64,000 nucleotides of DNA from Rhizobium oryzihabitans (GTDB lineage Bacteria; Pseudomonadota; Alphaproteobacteria; Rhizobiales; Rhizobiaceae). Made by a program: the position numbers and the translations under genes. Positions 47,104 to 55,648 of this stretch are shown in pieces. Numbering within the stretch: the stretch's first letter is position 1; every line of letters starts with the position of its first letter. Under the pieces are notes generated by a model. It was given only the letters and a program-made list of their open reading frames with translations, ran no database searches and was not told the origin of the DNA. The stretch spans positions 992,001-1,056,000 of the forward strand of contig NZ_CP048635.1 of NCBI RefSeq assembly GCF_010669145.1, read 5' to 3'.

Positions 47104-48345
47104 ATGGAGCAAAAAAAGCTCACCCCGACTGCCGATATGAAAATGTCAAAACGCGCATCCCTGGTGGGAGCGATCTTCCTGATGGCGACATCCGCCATCG
47201 GTCCCGGCTTCATCACCCAGACGGCGACATTCACCACCCAGCTTGGCGCAGCCTTCGCCTTCGGCATTCTTGCCTCCATCGTCATCGACTTCGTCGTCCA
47301 GCTTAACATCTGGCGTATCGTGACGCTGACGCGCATGCGTGCATCCGATATTGCGAATGCCGCCATTCCCGGCGCCGGCTATCTGCTCGCCATTCTCGTC
47401 ATCATCGGCGGGCTGTTCTTCAATATCGGTAATATCGGCGGCACCGGCCTTGGCCTGAACGCCATTTTCGGGCTCGATCCGAAAATCGGCGGCGCCATCA
47501 GCGCGATATTTTCCATCGCCATCTTCGTTTCCAAGCGGGCAGGTCTCGCCGTTGACCGCTTCATCATCTTCGCCGGCATCCTGATGATCGTGCTGACGCT
47601 TTATGTGGCATTCGTTTCCGCGCCGCCGGTGGGCGACGCCTTCCGCCAGACTTTCCTGCCGGATACGATCAATTTCGCAACCATCACCACCATCGTCGGC
47701 GGCACCGTTGGCGGCTACATCACCTATTCCGGCGCACACCGCCTGCTGGACCGGGGAATGGTCGGCATTGAAAATCTTCCGGCCGTCAACCGCGCCGCTC
47801 TGACCGGCATCGCCGTCACGGGCATCATGCGTTACGTGCTGTTTCTCGCGATTCTCGGCGTTGTCGCCAGCGGCGTCATCATCGATACGTCGGGCCAGGC
47901 CGCAAACCCCGCCGCGCAGGCCTTCCGTTCGGCTGCCGGCGATCTCGGCTTCCGCCTCTTCGGCATCATCTTCTGGGCAGCGGCCATCACCAGCGTCATC
48001 GGCGCAGCCTATACTTCCGTTTCATTCCTGCCCGTCTTCAAGCAGGATATGAGCGAGCGTGCCCGCAATATGGCGACGGTCATTTTCATCGCAGTCTCGC
48101 TCGTCTGCTACCTGCTGATCACCACGCCGCCCGCCGCCATGCTGGTCTTCGTCGGCGGCCTCAACGGCCTCATCCTGCCGATCGGCCTCAGCATCTTCCT
48201 GTTTGCGGCGTGGAAACGCGAAGACCTGATGGGTGGCTACCGCTATCCGCGCGTCCTGCTGTTGCTCGGCGTTCTGACTTGCGCATTGACCTGGTACATG
48301 GGCTACAAGTCCGCTGGCACCATCTTCGGCCTGCTCGGCCTGTAA
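47104..48345 (+). CDS. NRAMP-family transporter lacking the metal-binding motifs (YcsG-like)
   Basis: A 413-residue membrane protein with about eleven hydrophobic segments. It begins at the ATG 47104 behind GGAGCGGAG. The fold signature GPGF in TM1 (residues 33-36) is present. The DPGN metal-ligand motif of true NRAMP proteins is replaced by TTQL (about 44-47), and the TM6 MPH motif by GGY within TVGGYITYSG (201-210). It heads an operon with pxpA, DUF1445, pxpBC and a biotin carboxylase, like ycsG next to ycsF in Bacillus subtilis. I infer that it imports the organic substrate of this pathway rather than a divalent metal. Confidence 0.87.
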   Translation: MEQKKLTPTADMKMSKRASLVGAIFLMATSAIGPGFITQTATFTTQLGAAFAFGILASIVIDFVVQLNIWRIVTLTRMRASDIANAAIPGAGYLLAILVIIGGLFFNIGNIGGTGLGLNAIFGLDPKIGGAISAIFSIAIFVSKRAGLAVDRFIIFAGILMIVLTLYVAFVSAPPVGDAFRQTFLPDTINFATITTIVGGTVGGYITYSGAHRLLDRGMVGIENLPAVNRAALTGIAVTGIMRYVLFLAILGVVASGVIIDTSGQAANPAAQAFRSAAGDLGFRLFGIIFWAAAITSVIGAAYTSVSFLPVFKQDMSERARNMATVIFIAVSLVCYLLITTPPAAMLVFVGGLNGLILPIGLSIFLFAAWKREDLMGGYRYPRVLLLLGVLTCALTWYMGYKSAGTIFGLLGL

Positions 48346-48362
48346 TAAACTAGTGTTTTTAC

Positions 48363-48410
48363 GCATTTTCCGGACGCAAAACCGCTACGCACTTTTGCTG
48401 GAAATGCTCT
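48363..48410. repeat. short interspersed palindromic repeat
   Basis: GCATTTTCCGGACGCAAAACCG (first part) and the imperfect reverse ending GGAAATGC (48400-48407) make a hairpin between the NRAMP gene and pxpA. The sequence with its flank ATGCTCTAA is a motif I recognise as recurrent in Agrobacterium intergenic DNA. It is inside the operon and should be transcribed. Confidence 0.6.
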
Positions 48411-48424
48411 AAAGGGAGGCAAAC

Positions 48425-49192
48425 ATGGCCGCTATCGATCTCAACAGCGATCTTGGCGAAAGTTACGGTGCGTGGAGCATGGGAGATGATGAGGCGATGC
48501 TCGCCATCGTTTCCAGCGCCAACATCGCCTGCGGATTTCATGCCGGCGACCCGGCCGGCATCTACCGCACCGTCAAGGCCGCCGCCGAAAAAGGCGTGGT
48601 CGTCGGCGCCCATGTCTCCTATCCGGACCGCGTCGGCTTCGGCCGCCGCGATCTGGACGTGACTTCCGAAGAGCTGATCGCCGATGTCATCTACCAGATC
48701 GGCGCGCTGAAAGGCGTTGCCGCCGCTGCGGGAACCACGGTGCGCTACGTCAAGCCGCACGGCGCGCTTTACAACCGCATCGCCAACGACGCAAAACAGG
48801 GGCAGGCGGTCATCGACGGCATCAAGGCCGTTGATCCCTCGCTGGTACTGATGGGTCTTGCCAATGCGCCCATCCTGGATCTTGCCCGCAAGGCAGGCCT
48901 TGCCGTCGTTGCCGAAGCCTTCGCGGATCGCGCCTATACGCCGCAAGGCCAGCTCGTCTCACGCAGGGAAGCCGGCGCCGTTCTTCACGACGCCGCCAAA
49001 ATCGCTGACAGGATGGTGCGGCTTGCCCGCGAAGGAACGCTGGAAGCGATCGACGGCAGCATCGTAAAAATCGAGGCGCAATCCATCTGCGTGCATGGCG
49101 ACAGCCCCGGTGCAGTCGCCATTGCCCAGGAAATCCGACGCCGTTTCGAAGCCGAAGGTATCGATATCCGCTCTTTTGCCTCCATTCTCTAA
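48425..49192 (+). CDS. pxpA: 5-oxoprolinase subunit A (LamB/YcsF family)
   Basis: A 255-residue protein of the LamB/YcsF family. Diagnostic motifs are [12 protein letters not shown] (residues 4-15), [12 protein letters not shown] (about 36-47), [13 protein letters not shown] and VKPHGALYN. PxpA with PxpB and PxpC hydrolyses 5-oxoproline to glutamate using ATP. A GGGAGG site precedes the ATG. The gene lies with pxpBC and an additional biotin carboxylase, which is not needed by the known PxpABC enzyme, so the reaction here may differ. Confidence 0.9.
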   Translation: MAAIDLNSDLGESYGAWSMGDDEAMLAIVSSANIACGFHAGDPAGIYRTVKAAAEKGVVVGAHVSYPDRVGFGRRDLDVTSEELIADVIYQIGALKGVAAAAGTTVRYVKPHGALYNRIANDAKQGQAVIDGIKAVDPSLVLMGLANAPILDLARKAGLAVVAEAFADRAYTPQGQLVSRREAGAVLHDAAKIADRMVRLAREGTLEAIDGSIVKIEAQSICVHGDSPGAVAIAQEIRRRFEAEGIDIRSFASIL

Positions 49193-49204
49193 AAGGAGCG
49201 GCCA

Positions 49205-50014
49205 GTGACCATACCGACATCCTTTCTCAATCACACCGACGCGGAAGCCGCGCGAAAGGCCCGCGTCACCTATCGCGGCGGCCTCGTTGAGCCCACCTCC
49301 GGCGTCGCGCCTGGCTTCACGCAGGCCAACATGATCGTGCTGCCGCGCGACTGGGCCTTCGATTTCCTGCTTTATGCGCAGCGCAATCCAAAACCCTGCC
49401 CGGTGCTTGATGTTTCCGATCCCGGTTCGCCCACCACGCTTCTGGCTCCCGGTGCCGATCTTAGAACCGACCTGCCGCTCTACCGTATCTGGCGAGACGG
49501 CATGCTTGCCGAGGAAACGCCGGATGCAACCGCGGCCTGGGCGGAGCGCGACGATCTCGTCGCCTTTCTGATAGGCTGCAGCTTCACCTTCGAAACGCCA
49601 ATGGTGGAAGCTGGGATCGAAATCCGCCACATGACCGACAAGAGTAATGTTCCGATGTATCTGACCAACCGGCCGTGCCGTCCGGCGGGTCGGTTGAAAG
49701 GCAATATGGTCGTTTCCATGCGGCCGATCCCGGCTTCGCGGGTCGCCGATGCCGCGACCATTTCGGGGCGTTTTCCGGCCGTTCACGGGTCGCCCGTGCA
49801 CGTCGGCGCGCCGGAAGAGATCGGCATCACCGATCTTGCGAAACCCGACTTCGGTGACGCGGTACGGATCGAGCCCGGCGAGGTTCCGGTGTTCTGGGCC
49901 TGCGGCGTCACTCCACAGGCCGCCGTCATGGCGTCCGGTGTGCCTTTTGCGATCACCCATGCGCCCGGACACATGTTCATCACCGACATTCCCGATTCAG
50001 CCTATCACGCGTGA
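49205..50014 (+). CDS. DUF1445 (YcsI) family putative hydro-lyase
   Basis: A 269-residue member of the D-glutamate cyclase-like DUF1445 family. Conserved segments are [19 protein letters not shown] (about residues 25-43), [24 protein letters not shown] and [12 protein letters not shown]. Members are annotated as hydro-lyases and one class cyclises D-glutamate to 5-oxoproline, which would make or consume the substrate of PxpABC. Its occurrence between pxpA and pxpBC matches ycsF-ycsG-ycsI-kipI-kipA of Bacillus. The stop codon lies 4 bases before the next start. Confidence 0.88.
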   Translation: MTIPTSFLNHTDAEAARKARVTYRGGLVEPTSGVAPGFTQANMIVLPRDWAFDFLLYAQRNPKPCPVLDVSDPGSPTTLLAPGADLRTDLPLYRIWRDGMLAEETPDATAAWAERDDLVAFLIGCSFTFETPMVEAGIEIRHMTDKSNVPMYLTNRPCRPAGRLKGNMVVSMRPIPASRVADAATISGRFPAVHGSPVHVGAPEEIGITDLAKPDFGDAVRIEPGEVPVFWACGVTPQAAVMASGVPFAITHAPGHMFITDIPDSAYHA

Positions 50015-50018
50015 GGAT

Positions 50019-51617
50019 ATGATGCGTTTTCTCCCCGTCAGCCTCACAACCATTCTCGTTGAACTTGCCGATCTTGACGAAACGCTGGCGCTTTTCGCCT
50101 CGCTTCAGAACGATCCGGTCGAGGGCATCGAAGAGACGGTTCCGGCTGCCCGCACCCTGATGATCCGATTCCGTCCCGAGAAGATCGGCGCGCAAGCACT
50201 GGTCGCAAGGCTTTCCAGCCGCGATCTCTCGGCAAAAATCGCGCCTTCGGACAATCTCGTGGAAATCCCCGTCCACTATAATGGCGAAGATCTCACCGAC
50301 GTTGCCGAACTGACCGGCATGAGCGTCGATGAGGTCATCCGTCGCCACACCGAAAGTGAATTCACCGTGGCCTTTTGCGGTTTCGCGCCCGGCTTCGGTT
50401 ATCTGGTCGGCGGCGATCCGGCCCTTCACGTGCCGCGCCGGCAAAGCCCGCGCACCCGCATTCCGGCGGGTTCGGTGGCGCTCGCCGGCGCATTCAGCGG
50501 CGTCTATCCGCAAAACAGCCCGGGCGGCTGGCAGATCATCGGCACCACGCCGGTGAAGATGTGGGATATCGACCGCGATCCCGGCGCGCTTTTCCAGCCG
50601 GGTTATCGGGTGCGCTTCTTCGATATGGACAAGTCCGGCAGGACAGTCGATATTTCTGCCTCGGCACCGCGAACCTCCCAGCCGGATGCAGCAAGGGAAG
50701 GCCCGCATTTCGAGGTGCTCGCAGCACCCATGCCAGCAATATTTCAGGATCTCGGCCGCTTCGGCCAGACCGGACAGGGCGTATCGGCCTCCGGCGCGCT
50801 GGATCGCGGTGCTTTTAACGCCGCAAACCGCATTGTCGGCAATCCGGTCAACATGCCGTGTCTCGAACTCACGCTTGGCGGTTTTTCCTTCAAGAGCACA
50901 AGCCGCGCGGTCATTGGCATTGCCGGTGCACCCTGCCCCGTCACCATCAAGACGGCGGATGGCAGTTTCACAGTGCAGACCCATGTTCCCGTCTCACTCG
51001 AGCCCGGCGATGTCGTCACTTTCGGTCAGCCGCAAAAGGGCATGCGCTGTTATCTTTCCGTCCGCGGCGGGTTCGATGTCGAACCCGTGCTCGGCAGCTT
51101 CGCGACGGACACGCTCGCCATCGTCGGGCCAGAAAGCGTGGCCGCGGGCACGATACTGCCGCTGAAAGGTGAAAAGGCGGGGCTCTCCAGTGTATCGATC
51201 AACGAGGTTCCGGCCTTCGAACCGCCGGCAACCGGTGAAGTCGTGACACTGGACGTCGTTCTCGGCCCCCGCACTGACTGGTTTACGCAGAAGGGTATCG
51301 AGACCCTGACCAGCCAGCTCTGGCAGGTCACCCCGCAATCGAACCGCGTCGGCATCCGCCTTGCCGGCGACGTGCCGGTGGAACGTAAGGACAGCGCCGA
51401 ATTGCCGAGCGAGGGCACCGCAACAGGGGCGATTCAGATTCCCCATAGCGGCCAGCCCGTCCTCTTCCTTGCCGACCATCCACTGACCGGCGGTTATCCC
51501 GTCATCGGCGCGGTTGCCGAATATCATCTCGATCTTGCCGGGCAAATCCCCGTCAATGCCAAAATCAAATTCCGCCCGATCGGCCCCTTCGCCGAAATCG
51601 CGGCCAAAAACAAATAA
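50019..51617 (+). CDS. pxpBC: fused 5-oxoprolinase subunits B and C (KipI-KipA carboxyltransferase family)
   Basis: A 532-residue fusion of two families. Residues about 1-215 are KipI/PxpB (AHS1: [34 protein letters not shown]). Residues about 225-530 are KipA/PxpC (AHS2: [42 protein letters not shown] region). The same two domains form the carboxyltransferase of urea carboxylase. Two ATGs stand in tandem (50019, 50022) after AGGA. A gene for biotin carboxylase plus biotin carrier follows after 17 bases, so a complete biotin-dependent carboxylase could be assembled. Confidence 0.9.
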   Translation: MMRFLPVSLTTILVELADLDETLALFASLQNDPVEGIEETVPAARTLMIRFRPEKIGAQALVARLSSRDLSAKIAPSDNLVEIPVHYNGEDLTDVAELTGMSVDEVIRRHTESEFTVAFCGFAPGFGYLVGGDPALHVPRRQSPRTRIPAGSVALAGAFSGVYPQNSPGGWQIIGTTPVKMWDIDRDPGALFQPGYRVRFFDMDKSGRTVDISASAPRTSQPDAAREGPHFEVLAAPMPAIFQDLGRFGQTGQGVSASGALDRGAFNAANRIVGNPVNMPCLELTLGGFSFKSTSRAVIGIAGAPCPVTIKTADGSFTVQTHVPVSLEPGDVVTFGQPQKGMRCYLSVRGGFDVEPVLGSFATDTLAIVGPESVAAGTILPLKGEKAGLSSVSINEVPAFEPPATGEVVTLDVVLGPRTDWFTQKGIETLTSQLWQVTPQSNRVGIRLAGDVPVERKDSAELPSEGTATGAIQIPHSGQPVLFLADHPLTGGYPVIGAVAEYHLDLAGQIPVNAKIKFRPIGPFAEIAAKNK

Positions 51618-51634
51618 TTCCGAGGAGAAGAGCG

Positions 51635-53365
51635 ATGAAAAAAGTGCTGATTGCCAATCGTGGCGAGATCGCGGTGCGGATCATCCGCGCATGCCGCGAT
51701 TACGGCCTGCAATCGGTTGCCGTTTATGCCGACCCCGATCAGGATGCTCTTTTCGTACGGCTGGCGGATGAGGCCTTTGCGCTGGAGGGCGTGCGCCCCG
51801 CCGAGACCTATCTCGATATCGCCAAGCTGATCGCGATTGCCAAACGCGCCGGTGCGGATGCCGTGCATCCCGGTTACGGTTTTTTGTCCGAACGCGCCGA
51901 ATTTGCGCGAGCCGTTATCGATGCCGGCCTTAGCTGGATCGGCCCAGACCCCCATGTCATCGAAGCATTGGGCGACAAGGTCGAAGCGCGGCGTATCGCC
52001 ACCGGTGTTGGCGCGCCGCTGGTCGCCGGCAGTGACGGCCCGGTCTCTACCGCTGCCGAAGTCACCGCCTTTGCCGAAAAACACGGCCTGCCCGTCGCCA
52101 TCAAGGCGGCGCATGGTGGCGGTGGACGTGGCCTGAAGGTTGCGTGGAGGATGGAAGAGATCGCCGATCTCTACGAATCCGCCGTTCGCGAGGCGACAGC
52201 CGCTTTCGGCCGTGGCGAGTGTTTTCTCGAACGGTTCCTCGACCGGCCCCGCCACATCGAAGCGCAGGTTCTGGCGGACAAGCATGGCAATGTGCTCGTG
52301 CTAGGCACCCGCGACTGCTCGCTGCAGCGCCGTAACCAGAAGCTGATCGAGGAGGCTCCGGCCCCGTTCCTGTCTGCCGAACAGCGGCAGAAAATTCACG
52401 ATGCCGCAAAGGCTATCTGTGCTGCGGCAGGTTATTCCGGTGCCGGCACCGTCGAATTCCTGCTCGGTGTCGATGGCACGATTTCCTTCCTGGAGGTTAA
52501 TACGCGCCTGCAGGTGGAACATCCCGTCACCGAAGAAACCACCGGCATCGATCTCGTTGTCGAGCAGTTCCGCATCGCCGAAGGCCACAAGCTGCGGGTT
52601 CTTGAAACGCCGGAACCGCGCGGCCACTCGATGGAATTCCGCATCAATGCCGAAGATCCCGGCCGGGGTTTCCTGCCCACACCCGGCTCGATCTCGGTCT
52701 TCGACGCGCCCTCCGGTCCCGGTATTCGCATGGATAGCGGCGTCGTCAGCGGCTCCAGCGTGCCCGGCGTGTTCGACTCGCTGATGGCGAAGCTCATCGT
52801 CACGGGTGCGGACCGCGATCAGGTTCTGCGCCGCGCCCGCCGTGCGCTTAAGGAATTCCGTATCGAAGGCATCGCCACGGTCCTGCCGTTCCATCGCGCC
52901 GCAATCGAGACGGAGGACTTCATCGGCACGGACGGATTCAAGGTTCACACCCGCTGGATCGAGACCGATTTCGGCGCCATGCCGGATGCGATGGAGCGCC
53001 CGGCACCGGTCGAGGACCCTTCCATCACAAGGACCTTTCTGGAAATCGACGGCAAGCGCGTCTCGGTCGGTCTGCCGAGCCTGCTGCTATCCGGTCTTGG
53101 CGCCGCCAGCGGCGGCAACGCTTCTGCGCCCGGCGCTGCGGTCAAAGAGAAGGAAGGCGAAATCACCGCCCCGGTTTCCGGCACCCTGCAATCCTTCAAG
53201 ATAAAGGATGGTGAAACCGTTTCCGAAGGCGATCTGCTGGCGGTCATGGAAGCCATGAAGATGGAGACGCAAATCGTCGCCACCACGGCCGGCAAGGTGC
53301 GCCTGATCGTCAAGGAAGGCGATTATCTGCAGGCTGGCGCAGCACTTCTGGAAATCACCGGCTAA
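51635..53365 (+). CDS. biotin carboxylase with C-terminal biotin carrier domain
   Basis: A 576-residue protein. The biotin carboxylase part (about residues 1-450) starts with [20 protein letters not shown], has the ATP-grasp glycine loop [12 protein letters not shown] (about 158-169) and ends in the carboxylase C domain. A biotinyl domain follows (about 505-576) with the lysine K542 in EAMKMET. The arrangement is that of the alpha subunit of acyl-CoA or urea-type carboxylases. No acyl-CoA carboxyltransferase gene is near; the only partner in the operon is PxpBC, related to the urea-carboxylase carboxyltransferase. The 17-base gap and GAGGAGA site show cotranscription. Confidence 0.92.
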   Translation: MKKVLIANRGEIAVRIIRACRDYGLQSVAVYADPDQDALFVRLADEAFALEGVRPAETYLDIAKLIAIAKRAGADAVHPGYGFLSERAEFARAVIDAGLSWIGPDPHVIEALGDKVEARRIATGVGAPLVAGSDGPVSTAAEVTAFAEKHGLPVAIKAAHGGGGRGLKVAWRMEEIADLYESAVREATAAFGRGECFLERFLDRPRHIEAQVLADKHGNVLVLGTRDCSLQRRNQKLIEEAPAPFLSAEQRQKIHDAAKAICAAAGYSGAGTVEFLLGVDGTISFLEVNTRLQVEHPVTEETTGIDLVVEQFRIAEGHKLRVLETPEPRGHSMEFRINAEDPGRGFLPTPGSISVFDAPSGPGIRMDSGVVSGSSVPGVFDSLMAKLIVTGADRDQVLRRARRALKEFRIEGIATVLPFHRAAIETEDFIGTDGFKVHTRWIETDFGAMPDAMERPAPVEDPSITRTFLEIDGKRVSVGLPSLLLSGLGAASGGNASAPGAAVKEKEGEITAPVSGTLQSFKIKDGETVSEGDLLAVMEAMKMETQIVATTAGKVRLIVKEGDYLQAGAALLEITG

Positions 53366-53499
53366 CGCGAAGACAGCCGAACCGCCAACCAACTCAGGGA
53401 AGGCGGCACCCACAATCGATGCTCGGTCGGCACCGGCGGCGGAACCCTTTCGCCGCCGGTCCGTTTATGGCGCGACCTGCTAACCATCGTGAGGGAAAT

Positions 53500-54987
53500 A
53501 TGGCCGGACGCACCTTGCTTCAGTTCTTCCATTGGTATTATCCGGACGGAGGGAAATTATGGAGCGAGGTGGGCGAAAAAGCCGAAAGCCTTGCGAAAAT
53601 GGGAATCACCGATGTCTGGCTGCCGCCCGCTTACAAGGGCGCCGCCGGCGGTTATTCGGTGGGTTACGACACCTACGATCTCTTTGATCTCGGCGAGTTC
53701 GACCAGAAGGGAACCGTCGCCACCAAATATGGCGATCGCGCCGCCCTCGAGCAGGCAGGACGGACGCTGAAGGAAAACGGCATCCGCGTCATTCACGATG
53801 TCGTTCTCAATCACAAGATGGGTGCCGACGAAAAGGAAAAGGTGCGGGTCCGCCGCGTCAATCCCGAGGACCGCACCGAGATAGACGACGAGGATTTCCA
53901 GGCACTTGCCTATACCAAGTTCACCTTTCCCGGACGAAACGGCAAATATTCCAAATTCATCTGGGATCTGAAGTGCTTCAGCGGTGTCGACCACATCGAG
54001 GAACCGACGGAGGACGGCATTTTCCGCCTCGTCAACGAATATGGCGATGGCGAATGGAACGAGGAAGTCGATCAGGAAAACGGCAATTTCGATTACCTGA
54101 TGGGTGCGGACGTCGAATTCAGAAACAGGGCGGTCTATGAGGAACTCAAATATTGGGGCCGTTGGCTTGCCGAGCAGGTTCAGGTCGACGGGTTCCGTCT
54201 CGACGCCGCCAAACACATCCCGGCCTGGTTCTTCCGCGACTGGGTCGGCCATATGCGCGACACGGTCGATCCCGATCTTTTCGTCGTGGCGGAATATTGG
54301 CACCCCGACATAGAGGCGCTGAAAAGCTATCTTGATCTGGTCGACAAGCAGCTGATGCTTTTCGATGTCGCCCTTCACCACCGTTTCCACGACGCCTCCA
54401 AACAGGGCGGCGATTTCGACATGCGGACCATCTTCGAAGGGTCGCTGCTTTCGGCTGTTCCCGATCACGCCGTCACGCTGGTCGACAATCACGACACACA
54501 GCCGCTGCAATCGCTGGAAGCGCCGGTGGAGCCGTGGTTCAAGCCCCTGGCCTATGCGATCATTCTGCTGCGCGAAGAGGGTGTTCCCTGCGTCTTCTAT
54601 CCCGATCTGTTCGGCACGAGCTACACCGACACCGGCAATGACGGCAACGAACATCAGATCGACATGCCGGCGATCGAATGCCTGCCGAGGCTCGTCGAGG
54701 CACGCAGCCGCTTCGGCAACGGCGCCCAGACGGATATTCTCGACGATCCGAGCTGCATCGCCTTTATCCGCCACGGCACCGCCGATGAGCCGGGTTGCGT
54801 GGTGGTGATGTCGAATGGCGAGCCGGCGGAGAAGCAGATTGATCTGGGCCCCGAACATGCGGGAGCGGCATGGCGCGACTTTCTCGGCCACCGTGACGAG
54901 CGGATTACCCTTGATGAGAGCGGCAAGGGCGTGTTCCCCACCAATGGCGGCAGCGTCAGCGTCTGGGTTCCTGCAGGTCCCGAGTGA
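53500..54987 (+). CDS. amyA: cytoplasmic alpha-amylase (GH13)
   Basis: A 495-residue GH13 enzyme without signal peptide, like the cytoplasmic AmyA of enterics. The start ATG 53500 follows GAGGGAA. The four conserved regions are [15 protein letters not shown] (nucleophile D235), VVAEYW (acid E265) and LVDNHDT (transition-state D332). It hydrolyses alpha-1,4-glucans such as internal maltodextrin or glycogen fragments. It stands alone 134 bases after the carboxylase gene and is convergent with soxR. Confidence 0.93.
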   Translation: MAGRTLLQFFHWYYPDGGKLWSEVGEKAESLAKMGITDVWLPPAYKGAAGGYSVGYDTYDLFDLGEFDQKGTVATKYGDRAALEQAGRTLKENGIRVIHDVVLNHKMGADEKEKVRVRRVNPEDRTEIDDEDFQALAYTKFTFPGRNGKYSKFIWDLKCFSGVDHIEEPTEDGIFRLVNEYGDGEWNEEVDQENGNFDYLMGADVEFRNRAVYEELKYWGRWLAEQVQVDGFRLDAAKHIPAWFFRDWVGHMRDTVDPDLFVVAEYWHPDIEALKSYLDLVDKQLMLFDVALHHRFHDASKQGGDFDMRTIFEGSLLSAVPDHAVTLVDNHDTQPLQSLEAPVEPWFKPLAYAIILLREEGVPCVFYPDLFGTSYTDTGNDGNEHQIDMPAIECLPRLVEARSRFGNGAQTDILDDPSCIAFIRHGTADEPGCVVVMSNGEPAEKQIDLGPEHAGAAWRDFLGHRDERITLDESGKGVFPTNGGSVSVWVPAGPE

Positions 54988-55016
54988 AACACAACCGCTT
55001 CAACCAACGACACCGT

Positions 55017-55472
55017 TCATTCGGCGGATACGAGACGGCGCGGGCCAGCGCCGTCATCGGCCAGAACATCGTTCGGATTTCGTAAGGGACAGTCATCCAG
55101 TGAAAGGCAACCGCAACCGATGCAGCCGGTAAGCTGGTCGCGCAGCATAATCAGGCTGTTGATGCGAAGCTGTAGCATTTCCCGCCAGGACTGCGAAAAC
55201 CTGCGCCAGTCAGCGGCCGTCGCCACCCGATCCTGCGGCAAATCCGCCATCGCATCCCTGATGATCCCAAGCTGGATACCGGCCCGCTGGGCGATGCGGA
55301 TAATCGCGATGCGCCGCAGCACGGCGCGATGATAACGGCGCTGGTTGCCGCTGGTACGCCAGCCTTCTATCAATCCTTTCGCCTCATAAAAATGGACGGT
55401 GGAAACGGCGACGCCGCTGCGACGCGCAACCTCGCCAACCGTCAGGCTGTGTTTAAGTATGGTATTTTCCAT
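55017..55472 (-). CDS. soxR: redox-sensitive MerR-family activator SoxR
   Basis: A 151-residue MerR protein. The winged helix ([20 protein letters not shown] at about residues 12-31) is followed by a dimerisation helix and the 2Fe-2S cluster motif [12 protein letters not shown], with cysteines at 117, 120, 122 and 128, exactly the SoxR pattern. The ATG at 55470-55472 is preceded by GGAG; the longer frame upstream has no reason to be used. Oxidation of the cluster by redox-cycling compounds turns on its target promoters. A perfect SoxR box with a 19-base promoter spacer lies directly upstream, so the gene is probably autoregulated. Confidence 0.94.
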   Translation of the reverse strand: MENTILKHSLTVGEVARRSGVAVSTVHFYEAKGLIEGWRTSGNQRRYHRAVLRRIAIIRIAQRAGIQLGIIRDAMADLPQDRVATAADWRRFSQSWREMLQLRINSLIMLRDQLTGCIGCGCLSLDDCPLRNPNDVLADDGAGPRRLVSAE

Positions 55473-55537
55473 GCCGGCTCCGGTTTTCTGAACGATCTCC
55501 GCTCTTGAAAAACGCGGAAATACATTAAAGAGCAGCC

Positions 55538-55568
55538 GGTATAATTCCTCAACCATAGTTGAGGTCAA
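55538..55568 (-). promoter_or_regulatory. soxR promoter with SoxR box
   Basis: Minus strand TTGACC (55568-55563), a 19-base spacer and TATACC (55543-55538). Within the spacer, CCTCAAC-CATA-GTTGAGG (55547-55564) matches the 18-base SoxR consensus. The stretched 19-base spacing is characteristic of MerR-family promoters that are activated by DNA untwisting. Confidence 0.85.
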
Positions 55569-55582
55569 TAGGCCGGATGGCT

Positions 55583-55611
55583 AAAAAAAGAGGCGCCCGA
55601 TGGGCGCCTCT
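55583..55611 (-). terminator. terminator of the TonB-dependent receptor gene
   Basis: A 10-bp perfect stem AGAGGCGCCC/GGGCGCCTCT (55589-55598 / 55602-55611) with loop GAT and an A7 run on the plus strand, read leftward as a GC hairpin plus U-tract. It lies 37 bases after the receptor stop and isolates it from soxR. Confidence 0.9.
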
Positions 55612-55648
55612 GAAATCTTGGATATGGCCGGTATCAGAATTTTGCTTA

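Noticed and set aside
49749..50018. Upstream extension of pxpBC into the DUF1445 gene
   Set aside because: The KipI domain begins at the ATG 50019; the earlier part is a frame-shifted shadow of DUF1445.
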